Positions 47,535 through 58,530 of a DNA stretch of 64,000 nucleotides are shown here, one piece after another (position 1 is the first letter of the stretch; each line of letters begins with the position of its first letter). The DNA lies in assembly GCA_011033025.1 (NCBI GenBank), contig WFMF01000042.1, positions 284,501 to 348,500 on the forward strand. The letters run 5' to 3'. Source of the DNA: Beroe forskalii (taxonomy: Eukaryota; Ctenophora; Nuda; Beroida; Beroidae). Both the position numbers and the translations under genes were made by a program. The notes below the pieces were generated by a model. The model made no database searches and was not told the origin of the DNA. It was given only the letters and a program-made list of their open reading frames with translations.

Positions 47535-48896
47535 GTGACAAAATGTTGGGTCATCACAAGTTTAAGGGTTGCACTTTCAATTCTGTTTTTCCAATAAGTA
47601 GGACTTAACTACTAAGGGTCACACTGATACTAAAATACTTTATTGGCTTATTGCATGAAAATAGAAGCACTCAGAAAATTAAGCACCAATGCCTCAAAAA
47701 GTGCTTATTAATTTCATGGTGCTTAGTAGTTAGTTACATGCTATCTTAATTTTTGTATGCCTTAATTTTGAATTAATTTTTTGATTTCTAAATGGTATAA
47801 AATTTTCAATATTTTGCTCTATGTGTAGTGTTTCGGTTTAGCTTCTGACGTTGCGCGCAACAAGAGAGATAGAAAGTAGGGCGTCATATTATGCTTCAAA
47901 TGGTGAATTGCTGGGAACAACCTGCATCCACGAGAACTGTGAAATTGGTGTGGTTTGTTTGTTATCATAATAGAGATATTAAGATGATATAAAGGATGCT
48001 TACTTAATAACTTAATAAGATAACTTAATCTGAGTAGCTACAATATCTAGTGTTAGAGTAAAACACCGGGTACATAGTGTTACCATGACAACCAGCCTAA
48101 CAACATGCCTTAATTTGATAAAACATTTCGTTATTTTATTAACTTTTTATTACAACAGCTGCCATCATGAAGAAACAAACTGTCGAAATGACGGCAGATT
48201 TTGAACATTATTATAGTGAAAATCTAGCTTTCCAACGCTCATAGCTCATAGTTGTAAGCTCTTAGACACCAGGAAAATTAAAGTGTTTCCTAAGTATGAA
48301 GGAATTGATTGGTTGAGAGTTGTCGGTGTAGTTTAAGCCCGCTCAGCGCCCATGTTATTGTTCATTACTTCAATACGATGCCCGTTTCAAGGCGTGGAAG
48401 CCTGTGAGTGTATGAGCTAATTGTGGACTCTATCTAATCTTGTAATCTCTACAATGTGGAGATTACTTTTTTACTTAGAGGTACTTTCAGCAGACCATGC
48501 ACCTGTCTTACAAATAAGCAAATTACCACAATCTTCTAACATTGCTAAACTAAAACTGCAGAATCACTAAAAGGGTAAAATTGTCCAATCATTAGTGAAT
48601 AAGTAAATGGGTAACAACATCGATTGGAATACATGATAAATGACATATACTACATGATTAACTCATCTTTTGGCAAATTCAGAGGCCAGGGAGTTCAAAA
48701 GACCGTACACATCTAGCATCAATTGACCTGCTACCATTTCAGTCAGACTTTAATCCTCCAAACAAATGTTGACAATGAAATTTTAAAACGTTTCGTCCAT
48801 GGATACAGTTTAAAAAGATTTTGTATAAATTCTATGAAGTCTAACTTCTATTCCATCTATTGTTGAAGGAAAATGTCCCATAACAGCAAGTAAACC
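47535..48896. other. Intron, no element identified
   Basis: 1.4 kb AT-rich intron without a recognised gene or repeat family. Confidence 0.45.
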
Positions 48897-49006
48897 CGGA
48901 TTTCAGACTGACACAGACTCAGATAAGCTGGCAGACGAGTGTGACTCTGATCTGTTTTCAGACTGACACAGACTCAGATAAGCTGGGAGACGAGTGTGAC
49001 TATGAT
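48897..49006 (+). repeat. Second 55-bp tandem duplication of a 3' splice site
   Basis: Units 48897-48951 and 48952-49006 differ at four positions. Each carries TTTCAG plus 45 bp of exon 14. The first acceptor leads to a stop (TGA) just after the duplicate boundary. Confidence 0.95.
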
Positions 49007-49133
49007 TTGGACAATGACAAAGCAATCAACTCTCTGGACCTGTGTCCGTATAACCCCGCTGTGAACCACGAGGTGGCAGATAACACTGATACTGACGGGG
49101 ATGGCTGGGTCGACGTGTGTGACAACTGTCAGA
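48962..49133 (+). CDS. Giant gene exon 14 (TSP3 repeats), last recognised exon
   Basis: Encodes TDTDSDKLGDECDYDLDND, LDLCPYNPAVNHE and DTDGDGWVDVCDNCQ, two TSP3 calcium repeats. Donor CAGA/GTGAGT, phase 1. Summed exons reach about 2,200 residues. More TSP3 repeats and a thrombospondin C-terminal domain would be expected next; none was found to the right, so the 3' end is missing, distant or lost. Confidence 0.88.
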
Positions 49134-50690
49134 GTGAGTGCAGCTGAGATTCACACTAATACGTTTCTGCAGAGTGAGTGAACATTCCATTCACAGAAAG
49201 ACAGAATAACCCTTCATAGTACTTGTCCAAATGAGACTGTAGAATATTAGTATGGATCACCCTCAAACAACATCCAATTAAGACTAAGAGTCGCTGTTAG
49301 GGTGCGCCCTTTTTTCAAAGTTTTTTAGGCTCTTTGACTCGATTGTAGATCTCAGTGAGCTGATCACGAGGATATCAAGTTTTTGAAAATGGACAATGTC
49401 TTCCTTGCCTCTGGGCGTTTTTATGTTTCAGATGTCACACTCACGACCCAATCACGATCCGCCTGCTAGTACTTTTGTGCGCTCTGATTCCGCGCGCAAT
49501 TGTAATTGCTATGTTCGCGGATCTGAGTTGTCTGTGTCAATCTGTGCTATCTATGGCATTGGTAAGACTTATCTTTATTGAATTATAGAATTTTCTGTTA
49601 CCAATCTATGATAGACGCAGATAGCAAATAATTTAAGGATCAGCTTATCTTGCCAGTGACATTTTCAAGCTGATAATAGCGATTACTTGGAGTTGGAAAA
49701 TGGAAGCTCAAGTTTATACATTGAGAGCTGGGAAGTACATTAGCACTATACAGGGTTAAAATTGTACATTCCAATCAGGAGTCAGGGTGCATGTGACTGC
49801 TGAGTGTCCTCAGTCAGATCACATGACAAAGCAGAGGACACTCTCCCTCAACCAATGACCGAGCAGAACAAGGTTCTCGTGACTGATAGAGGAGGAAGCA
49901 AGCAGTATCTCTTTGACCATGAAGAAATCCAGTTAACAGTGAACTAGTTTGTTATATTTCAACGAGTAGGCACTCTTGCTAATTCTATTTCATCGTTCGG
50001 CAGTCTTGAAGCTTATTCCGATCCCGAGATTTGTGAAAAGTGAAACACAAAAAAATCCGTTTTATTGTTTTGTACTTTTTTAATCATGAGTTATGGAAGT
50101 ATGCAGGAATTATTGTTCCCGCAGATTCCAAAATTAGCAAGTATAACTCCAAGTCCAGGCTCCTAGGGTATTAGTAATAAGGTACCATGATTATGATACC
50201 AGAATTGCAGACTAGCAAGAGTCCACAATTAAAGGGGGTACTCACGGAACAGCTGGGAACACGCCACACAGATTATGATTATTTCAGTCAAGAAGGGATT
50301 ATGTCTGGCGTTGCTACACCCCCTGGGTCTGAAAAAGGCGGACAAAGCGGATTCAAAACGAAGGAATGTCGCTCGGAATAATGGGAATCGAGTTCTAATC
50401 CCATAGTCATGGATTAGACCTGCACTTCTGTTGTCTGAGATCGCGAATTCGTACTCTTCTGATTTAGATGATTAGGAAACGGCCAAGATAACGGTATACA
50501 AGTTCCTCAGGATTTTGAACCGTCGCTCATAATCGTGACACTATAATGTAATTTTCTGATACCAATCTACTAATTCTACGATAGACGCAGATAACAGATA
50601 ATTTTAGAATCAGCAAGTTCTACAGTGCCATTTTCAAGCCGATAATTGCGGGACATGGAAGTCTTGACAATTACCGGCTGACACCACTGC
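49134..50690. other. No exon recognised; contains a ~100-bp dispersed direct repeat
   Basis: Segments 49590-49680 and 50549-50652 are related (CAATCTATGATAGACGCAGAT-like, CATTTTCAAGC(T/C)GATAAT). They are in direct orientation about 960 bp apart and may bound an element or a duplication. No coding sequence supported. Confidence 0.5.
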
Positions 50691-50699
50691 TGGCAGACT

Positions 50700-50770
50700 T
50701 GCTGGAGCCAGCCAGCTATGACAGCCAGCTAGCCGGTTAGCGGGCCGGGCGGTTTGGTTTGGCCGGGTTT
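50700..50770. repeat. CCGG-rich patch
   Basis: CCAGCTAGCCGGTTAGCGGG resembles the palindromic DNA at 6160-6910. Confidence 0.55.
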
Positions 50771-50787
50771 TTGGAAAAATTTTTTAC

Positions 50788-52680
50788 CTTAACCCTAACC
50801 TTAACCTAACCTAACCTTAACGCCAACCCTAACCTTGACCTTAACATAACCTTAACAACATAACCTTAACGCCCAACCTTAACGCTAACCTTAACGCCCA
50901 ACCTTAACCTTAACCTTAACCTTAACGCCCGAGCCTTAACCTTAACGCCAACGCAACATAACCTTAACCTTAACCTTAACCTTAACATAACATAACATAA
51001 CCTTAACCTTAACCTTAACCTTAACGCAACATAACGCCAACATAACCTTAACCAACCTTAACCTTAACGCCCAACGCCAACGCTTAACCCAACGCCTAAC
51101 TTAATAACCTAACAACGCTAACCTTAACCTTAACCCAACCTAACCTTAACCTTAACGCCAACCGTAACCTTAACCTTAACCTTCTAACCTAACCTAACCT
51201 TAACCCTTAACCTTAACCTTGACCTTAACCTTAACCTTAACCTTAACCTTAACCTCAACCTTAACCTTAACAACATAACCTAACGCCAACGCTAACCTTA
51301 ACCTTAACCTTAACGCCAACGCCCAACGCTTAACCTTAACCTTAACGCCAACCTAACCTTAACCTTAACCTTAACCTTAACCTTAACCTTAACCTTAACC
51401 TTAACGCCAACCTAACCTAACGCAACGCCAACCTTAACCTTAACCTTAACGCAACCTCAGCGCAACATAACCCTAACCCTTCTTCAACCTAACCTTAACC
51501 TTGACCTTGACCTTAACCTTAACCCAACATAACTTAACCTTAACCTCAACCTTAACCTTAACCTTAACCTTAACCTTAACCTTAACCTAACCTTAACCTA
51601 ACCTTAACCTTAACCTTAACCTAAACCTTAACCTAACCTTATCCCTTAACCTTAACCTTGACCTAACCTTAACCTTAACCTTAACCTTAACCTTAACCTA
51701 ACCTTAACCTTAACGCCAACCTAACCTAACCTTAACCTTAACCTTAACCTTAACCTAACCTTAACCAACCGCCCAACCTTACCTAACCTTAACAACCTCA
51801 ACCTTAACCTTAACCCTAACCCTAACCCTAACCCTAACCCTAACCCTAACCTTAACCTTGACCTTGACCTTAACCTTAACCTTAACCTTAACCTTAACCT
51901 TAACCTTAACCTTAACCTTAACCTTAACCTTAACCTTAACCTTAACCTTAACCTTAACCTTAACCTTAACCTTAACCTTAACCTTAACCTTAACCTTAAC
52001 CTTAACCTTAACCTTAACCTCAACCTTAACCTTAACCTTAACCCTAACCCTAACCCTAACCCTAACCCTAACCTTAACCTTAACCTTAACCTTGACCTTA
52101 ACCTTAACCTTAACCTTAACCTTAACCTTAACCCTAACCCTAACCCTAACCCTAACCCTAACCCTAACCCTTAACCTTAACCCTTAACCTTAACCTTAAC
52201 CTTAACCTTAACCTTAACCTTAACCTTAACCTTAACCTTAACCTTAACCTTAACCTTAACCTTAACCTTAACCTTAACCTCAACCTTCACCTTAACCTTA
52301 ACCTTAACCTTAACCTTAACCTTAACCTTAACCTTAACCTTAACCTTAACCTCAACCTTAACCTTAACCTTAACCTCAACCTTAACCTTAACCTTAACCT
52401 TAACCTTAACCTTAACCTTAACCTTAACCTTAACCTTAACCTTAACCTTAACCTTAACCTTAACCTTAACCTTAACCTTAACCTTAACCTTAACCTTAAC
52501 CTTAACCTTAACCTTAACCTTAACCTTAACCTTAACCTTAACCTTAACCTTAACCTTAACCTTAACCTCAACCTTAACCTTAACCTTAACCTTAACCTTA
52601 ACCTTAACCTTAACCTTAACCTTAACCTTAACCTTAACCTTAACCTTAACCTTAACCTTAACCTTAACCTTAACCTTAAG
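50788..52680 (+). repeat. Interstitial degenerate telomere-like array (CCTTAA/CCTAA/CCCTAA)
   Basis: 1.9 kb of CCTTAA units mixed with CCTAA, CGCCAA and ATAACATAA variants at the left, then near-perfect CCTTAA with short CCCTAA islands (51812-51850, 52040-52070, 52130-52170). Homogeneity increases from left to right. Long VKVKVK, RLRLRL or LTLTLT frames are by-products. Confidence 0.95.
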
Positions 52681-55092
52681 TCCCCTGTGACTAAAAGCTT
52701 GTCCCGATGTCCCGGACATTAGTCGAAATCGTAGTCACCAACGTAATTTTTTGAGTTGATACGTATAAATTTAGTGGCAAAATAAACGAAAAGTCTTTTC
52801 TGGAAGTGTTTTGCGTAACGCGCGACGCCCTTCTTCTATAACATATGCATTGTGTGTATTATGTTTAAATGCGCGTAAATTCTCTGCGTGCAAAACTAGT
52901 CTAAACTAGGAAATTCCAAAAATGTCTCGCGCTTTAGAATAACAGGCGCGACATTTCTAAACTGGAACTCCGAATTCAGTACTGTTAAATCGCAATACCA
53001 GGACATAAGTGAATTAGTCGATTGGTGCGGCGCGAGTGGGAAGATGCGATCTCGGAGAAAAACTAGTCCCCAAGATCGAATCCACTTCGTGGGTTTTCAC
53101 TTTTTTCTATGACCAGTTATTATCTAAAGGCAACATGAAATGTCAACTTGGATTACAATAACGACAGTAGAATGATCATGATACGAGGGAAAGTAAGAGG
53201 AATAGAGACGATAAAGAACTTACATTAAAGCAGATCGCCAAACCATGAAGGGTAAACGATATATGATTCACATCCAATTCCACGAAGCACGGCTTATGAC
53301 TCCCATAGCAACCGTACGATAACCCATAGCAACCAGTATAAAAACTGAGGAGTTTTCAGCGAAGCTACGGCTTATGACTCCCATAGCAACCGTACGTCTA
53401 CCCATAGCAACCAGTCTAAAAACTGAGGAGTTTTCAGCGAAGCTACGGCTTATGACTCCCATAGCAACCGTACGTCTACCCATAGCAACCAGTCTAAAAA
53501 CTGAGGAGTTTTCAGCGAAGCTACGGCTTATGACTCCCATAGCAACCGTACGATAACCCATAGCAACCAGTCTAAAAACTGAGGAGTTTTCAGCGAAGCT
53601 ACGGCTTATGACTCCCATAGCAACCGTACGATAACCCATAGCAACCAGTCTAAAAACTGAGGAGTTTTCAGCGAAGCTACGGCTTATGACTCCCATAGCA
53701 ACCGTACGATAACCCATAGCAACCAGTCTAAAAACTGAGGAGTTTTCAGCGAAGCTACGGCTTATGACTCCCATAGCAACCGTACGTCTACCCATAGCAA
53801 CCAGTCTAAAAACTGAGGAGTTTTCAGCGAAGCTACGGCTTATGACTCCCATAGCAACCGTACGTCTACCTATAGCAACCAGTCTAAAAACTGAGGAGTT
53901 TTCAGCGAAGCTACGGCTTATGACTCCCATAGCAACCGTACGTCTACCTATAGCAACCAGTCTAAAAACTGAGGAGTTTTCAGCGAAGCTACGGCTTATG
54001 ACTCCCATAGCAACCGTACGTCTACCTATAGCAACCAGTCTAAAAACTGAGGAGTTTTCAGCGAAGCTACGGCTTATGACTCCCATAGCAACCGTACGAT
54101 AACCCATAGCAACCAGTCTAAAAACTGAGGAGTTTTCAGCGAAGCTGCGGCTTATGACTCCCATAGCAACCGTACGATAACCTATAGCAACCAGTCTAAA
54201 AACTGAGGAGTTTTCAGCGAAGCTACGGCTTATGACTCCCATAGCAACCGTACGATAACCCATAGCAACCAGTCTAAAAACTGAGGAGTTTTCATTGAAG
54301 CTACGGCTTATGACTCCCATAGCAACCGTACGACTACTCGTAGCAAACAGTATAAAAACTGAAGAGTTTTCAGCGAAGCTACGGCTTATGACTCCCATAG
54401 CAACCGTACGATAACCCATCGCAACCAGTCTAAAAACTGAGGAGTTTTCAGCAAAGCTACGGCTTATGACTCCCATAGCAACCGTACGTCTACCCATAGC
54501 AACCAGTATAAAAACTGAGGAGCTTTCAGCGAAGCTACGGCTTATGACTCCCATAGCAACCGTACGATAACCCATAGCAACCAGTCTAAAAACTGAGGAG
54601 TTTTCAGCGAAGCTACGGCTTATGACTCCCATAGCAACCGTACGTCTACCCATAGCAACCAGTCTAAAAACTGAGGAGTTTTCAGCGAAGCTACGGCTTA
54701 TGACTCCCATAGCAACCGTACGTCTACCCATAGCAACCAGTCTAAAAACTGAGAAGTTTTCAGCGAAGCTGCGGCTTATGACTCCCATAGCAACCGTACG
54801 ACTACCCATAGCAACCAGTATAAAAACTGAGGAGTTTTCAGTGAAGCTACGGCTTATGACTCCCATAGCAACCGTACGTCTACCCATAGCAACCAGTCTA
54901 ATGTTAATGTTATGCACAGTAACATACTTACCAGAGGTATTGCAATTCATCATTGAATTTACAGGTCCAATTTTACTAAAGCTAGTCAGAACAAGATCAA
55001 GCATTGGAATTAGTCGATTTTAGCCGGAAACTAGTCAAAACGTGCCTCTTAATCCAGGAAATTAGTCAAAATGAAAACTTTAGTCACTGGCA
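52681..55092. mobile_element. Possible TIR element carrying the 78-bp array, inside telomere-like DNA
   Basis: The left edge GTCCCCTGTGACTAAAAG and the complement of the right edge, GTGCCAGTGACTAAAG, are similar. TTAGTCGA/ACTAGTC motifs recur just inside both ends (for example GAATTAGTCGATT near 53009 and 55008). Both flanks are CCTTAA-type sequence. No transposase seen; the interior is mostly the 78-bp array. Confidence 0.4.
53285..54900 (-). repeat. 78-bp tandem array A, about 20 copies
   Basis: The unit reads CGGCTTATGACTCCCATAGC, then AACCGTACG(ATAA or TCTA)CC, CATAGCAACCAGTCTAAAAA and CTGAGGAGTTTTCAGCGAAG. The period, 78 bp, is exactly 26 codons, so one minus-strand frame stays open for the whole array (RTVAMGVISRSFAENSSVF repeated). 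No signal or known family, and the same unit is repeated at 59973. Confidence 0.95.
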
Positions 55093-55334
55093 CCTTAACC
55101 CAAACCCTAACACCTCCCTTACCCTCTATATACTAAATGTATTTGGTCTTATTTTACAAAATCAAATTAACTCAACATAGCGATATATTAAACTTTCACA
55201 CAAGGTCACAGCCCTGTGTAACATAGTCAAATCAAATTAACATAATAGATTGAATATTTACACAAGGTCGGTGCCTTATGTTACAAAATCAAATCAAATC
55301 AACAATAAACAGATATTAAATAATCAATAGTTCT

Positions 55335-56081
55335 CTAAAACTTCAGAAAAGGAAAATCCTTAAGAACGTTTGTCCTTCTTTCTCCGTAGTCAAACAAGAG
55401 TTCGTCTCCAGGAGAAATTGGATTTGCAGCCACAAAGTAAATATGAGGCTGCCCATCAACCACAATCTTCTTGGGAGTACAGTTAGCAGCTAATCGTGAG
55501 TGGTTGATGAGCCGACCCAGTGTACCATCGTCCTTCGTCGCGTCGATGCAGTAGGATTGTCCATCGTGGGTGAAGAAGAACAGGTAGCCTCCATCTTCTT
55601 CTGCACATTCTTCCCTCCGCAGTCCCTCACTCCTGGAAATGAGCTCGCCACTATATTCAACCAGGAAGTCTCCCTCCTCGAAGCGTTCTGTAGCATATAC
55701 TCCACGCCCCTTTCCTCTGGAAGTTTTGACTTCTAACCCGCTGTTGTCGGGGTGCCGGATCTTCTGACACAGCTGCTCCATCTTCTCAGCTGTTGTCATC
55801 TTGGACCGTGTAGATCTTCTGATCACAGGAGCCTGAGGTGAGGAGGGGAGGGGAGGCTGCACGAGTTGTTCAGTTGCTGGAGAAGGAATTGCAGCTCCGG
55901 GAGATAAGGCGGATGGTTGAAGGGAGGATTCCTTGGAGCCTGAAGTGCCGTCTCTCAATTCCCTCTGCTGCCGTCTCTTCAGTCTTTTCCGTTCCCTGTC
56001 TCGTCTCTTCATCTCTTCATACTGCTCCTCTGTCTGGTTGTCTCTCCACTTCCGTGTACGATATTTTGAAGTTGTAGACAT
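55335..56081 (-). CDS. SET-domain lysine methyltransferase, KMT5A (SET8)-like
   Basis: Encodes 248 residues from Met at 56081 (MSTTSKYRTRKW); the in-frame upstream Met at 56177 falls at or upstream of the TATA-like site and is less likely. A basic Lys/Arg-rich N-terminus (KRRDRERKRLKRRQQRE) and a Ser/Pro linker precede the SET domain. SET motifs: GKGRGVYA (cofactor loop), GDFLVEYSGELI, YCIDATKDDGTLGRLINHS with the NHS catalytic/cofactor motif, and GDELLFDYGER. These match KMT5A, which monomethylates histone H4 Lys20, closely. All key motifs are present and the frame is intact and intronless, so an active enzyme is plausible. Presence inside a repeated element suggests it is cargo rather than the host KMT5A gene. 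Confidence 0.9.
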   Translation of the reverse strand: MSTTSKYRTRKWRDNQTEEQYEEMKRRDRERKRLKRRQQRELRDGTSGSKESSLQPSALSPGAAIPSPATEQLVQPPLPSSPQAPVIRRSTRSKMTTAEKMEQLCQKIRHPDNSGLEVKTSRGKGRGVYATERFEEGDFLVEYSGELISRSEGLRREECAEEDGGYLFFFTHDGQSYCIDATKDDGTLGRLINHSRLAANCTPKKIVVDGQPHIYFVAANPISPGDELLFDYGERRTNVLKDFPFLKF

Positions 56082-56533
56082 CTTCAAACAATCGAGAGGT
56101 ATCAATCTGTAGGTTTTGTAAAAGCAAAAAGAACGATGCTGCCCTCCAATTGCATTTCCTTTTATCCATTTTTTCACAATGAACTTCCTTGTTAAGTGAT
56201 TGACTTAAGTGGATCATATGTCACCAAGGTGATGCTGTCTCACATGCCGCATTCGTTGCTTGAATCAAGTTCTTGACAGGAATTAAACAGGATGAGTGGA
56301 TCACATATCACCACTTAACGACGTAGCTCGTTGTTCTTCCTTAGGGTGTATTCCATGACACCACTTTAGCACTGTGAAGTTTATGCTCCTTCTCGTCATG
56401 AGCTGACACCATGTCTCACATGTCGATGTGTGACGAGTTGGTGATAAGGATTGACACTTAGCATCATGCTAACGAGCTAGCCAATATCGAATATATAAGC
56501 CAAGTTGAAGTTCAAAGAGTATCGTCTTCCATT
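56082..56533. promoter_or_regulatory. Divergent promoter region of the SET/ORF-B element
   Basis: 452 bp between the two start codons. A TATA-like GGATAAAAGG (complement of 56158-56167) lies about 80 bp upstream of the SET start; ATATATAAG (56491-56499) lies about 35 bp upstream of the ORF-B start. Repeated GTGGATCA(C)ATATGTCACC, ATCACATATCACCAC and TGTCTCACATG motifs could be binding sites. Copy B shows no difference from this region (offset 7302, no gaps). Confidence 0.6.
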
Positions 56534-58039
56534 ATGCCTTCATCATTTGTCCAGACAACGTACAACGAATACCTCGAAGCATGCCCTCCTTCTGATCCAG
56601 CCCTGCAACGCCCTGACCTCGATTACTACCGAGTTTCTGTGGCGGTGAGATCCCCCTCCTCCCCCATCTTGGACCTACTCCAGGCGCTCTGCGGGGAGAT
56701 GGTGACCCTCTCATCTAAAGGGAGTCCACGTTCTGGAGCTGAACAGAACATTCCCGAAGACCACCTCATCCTGACGTTCCACCCTATTATAATCTCCACC
56801 ATCAACGTCGGGGACCTAAAGGACCGTCTGCTGAAGAGACTCACCTTGAAAGGCTATCCCTCCTTCAAGGATCCGACCACAAGAACTCTGGTGAGGCAGA
56901 CTAGACCCGTTCCTGTCAAAGTATTCCTGAAGGCCCTCCAGAAGTGCGGCGTACCTGCAGTCTCCCTCACCAATTATGGGATGAAGAACCCCCTAATGGA
57001 CTCCCCTCTTCATCTTCATTCTGATGCCCTGCTGTCCCACCCTCCCCCAGCTGACTACCCCCCCAATTCCTTCGACGTGTCCTACTCCTGCTACCTCCCA
57101 ACCCTTCTCACCATTAGGATCAGAGCTGCACCTGACATCACCCGATACGTCCTCTTCTCACCCCTGGATCAACGTGTACCCCCTCTACGGTACAACATGG
57201 GAGGATCGCTGAAGAGGGTGCTGGTGGACAATCCCGACCCTGCTGATTCCTGCGTGGTGTCCTGCAGCAAGTACTCCCCCCTCCACCACCACGTGATCCA
57301 GGCGACTGGGAAGGGGATGCTGACGGCACCTGGGAGCATCCGGAATGGACAGAAGAGATTGGAGACTTACCAGACGCTCTACAGAGACCTCCTAGGCGTC
57401 GACTACCGTCGGTTGGGTGGGCTGCGGCACGAGAGTCGGGTGCAAGCCCACACTCCTCTCGTGGCTCTACGGCTGGTTCAGGAGACGAAGCCCTGGCAGA
57501 TCTCCAACTACAACCCGGAGATCTTCAAGATGTCTGTGGAGGATTACCTGGTGGCCCTCCCTCAGGTGCTGGACCGTGCGGTGGACGAACTTCACAGCCT
57601 CGGGTTTACACTGGCTCACCGGGCACCTCCTCCAGGTCAATCGGCGACTTGCACCGATGCTCACAAGTCGGTGTTCGGTGACCTGAGGAGGCTGTTCGGT
57701 GAAACGGTGTTACCCGGGGGGTTTTTGACGGACCCCATCGACGAGGATGCCTGGTGGAGAAGGAGATTCAGAGTCGAAGTAGACTACGTCCCTCTTCCCC
57801 AGGTCGTCCTCCCGCCTGCCCCTGACGCGGAGAGGCCCACCACAATCCCTCCCATGGACGACGAGGACTTCTTAGGGCACCTGAAGTCTGCCATCACCAA
57901 CTCTTACAACCGGGGGAGGGTAGACTGGGGACGGGTCCAAATGCTCGTAACCCAGGTATACCCTGGCCTTACGAAAAATCAGATCTGTAATCGAGGAAAA
58001 TGGCTGAAGAGGCAAGGAATTTTTGATTGGACATTGTAA
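56534..58039 (+). CDS. ORF-B, 501-residue protein of unknown family in the SET element
   Basis: An intact intronless frame from ATG at 56534 to TAA. I recognise no established transposase, integrase, polymerase or HUH signature. Conserved blocks shared with the decayed copy C: ILTFHPIIIST, SLTNYGMK, SPLDQRVPPLRYNMGG, RLGGLRHESRV, ISNYNPEIFKMSVEDYLVAL, HRAPPPGQSAT and DPIDEDAWWRRRFR. The last about 50 residues (AITNSYNRGRVDWGRVQMLV ... ICNRGKWLKRQG) look like a Myb/SANT-type helical DNA-binding unit. It is divergently paired with the SET gene. Role unknown; a DNA-binding or transposition function is inference only. Confidence 0.85.
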   Translation: MPSSFVQTTYNEYLEACPPSDPALQRPDLDYYRVSVAVRSPSSPILDLLQALCGEMVTLSSKGSPRSGAEQNIPEDHLILTFHPIIISTINVGDLKDRLLKRLTLKGYPSFKDPTTRTLVRQTRPVPVKVFLKALQKCGVPAVSLTNYGMKNPLMDSPLHLHSDALLSHPPPADYPPNSFDVSYSCYLPTLLTIRIRAAPDITRYVLFSPLDQRVPPLRYNMGGSLKRVLVDNPDPADSCVVSCSKYSPLHHHVIQATGKGMLTAPGSIRNGQKRLETYQTLYRDLLGVDYRRLGGLRHESRVQAHTPLVALRLVQETKPWQISNYNPEIFKMSVEDYLVALPQVLDRAVDELHSLGFTLAHRAPPPGQSATCTDAHKSVFGDLRRLFGETVLPGGFLTDPIDEDAWWRRRFRVEVDYVPLPQVVLPPAPDAERPTTIPPMDDEDFLGHLKSAITNSYNRGRVDWGRVQMLVTQVYPGLTKNQICNRGKWLKRQGIFDWTL

Positions 58040-58189
58040 TAATATATTATGTTGATTTGATTTTATTATATTATGTTGAATATATTATGTTGATTTGATT
58101 TTATTATGTAACATGAGGCTGCGACCTTGTGTGAATTTTATAACATTTTGACATTCTCCCTGCAAAAACATTCTTTCTTTCAAACAAAG

Positions 58190-58530
58190 TAAACTAAGTA
58201 AACTAAGTAAACTAAGTAAACTAAGTAAACTAAGTAAACTAAGTAAACTAAGTAAACTAAGTAAACTAAGTAAACTAAGTAAACTAAGTAAACTAAGTAA
58301 ACTAAGTAAACTAAGTAAACTAAGTAAACTAAGTAAACTAAGTAAACTAAGTAAACTAAGTAAACTAAGTAAACTAAGTAAACTAAGTAAACTAAGTAAA
58401 CTAAGTAAACTAAACTAAGTAAACTAAGTAAACTAAGTAAACTAAGTAAACTAAGTAAACTAAGTAAACTAAGTAAACTAAGTAAACTAACTAAGTAAAC
58501 TAAGTAAACTAAGTAAACTAAGTGGGCTAA
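58190..58530 (+). repeat. (AAACTAAGT)n array, first block
   Basis: About 37 copies of the 9-bp unit AAACTAAGT start 55 bp beyond the right end of copy A. Confidence 0.97.

Larger units (their letters stand above)
55195..58135. mobile_element. SET/ORF-B element, intact copy A
   Basis: The left end TTCACACAAGGTCACAGCCC and the complement of the right end, TTCACACAAGGTCGCAGCCT, match. Both are followed by GT(A/T)ACATA and AATCAAAT-type sequence, giving an imperfect TIR of about 50 bp. A second, diverged end copy lies at about 55258. The interior has two divergent genes sharing a 452-bp promoter region. Copies C (decayed) and B (partial) show it has multiplied. No target duplication is clear. 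It is not a family I recognise. Confidence 0.75.

Noticed and set aside
51721-52719. RLRLRL, LTLTLT and VKVKVK frames
   Set aside because: Translation of CCTTAA/CCCTAA repeats.
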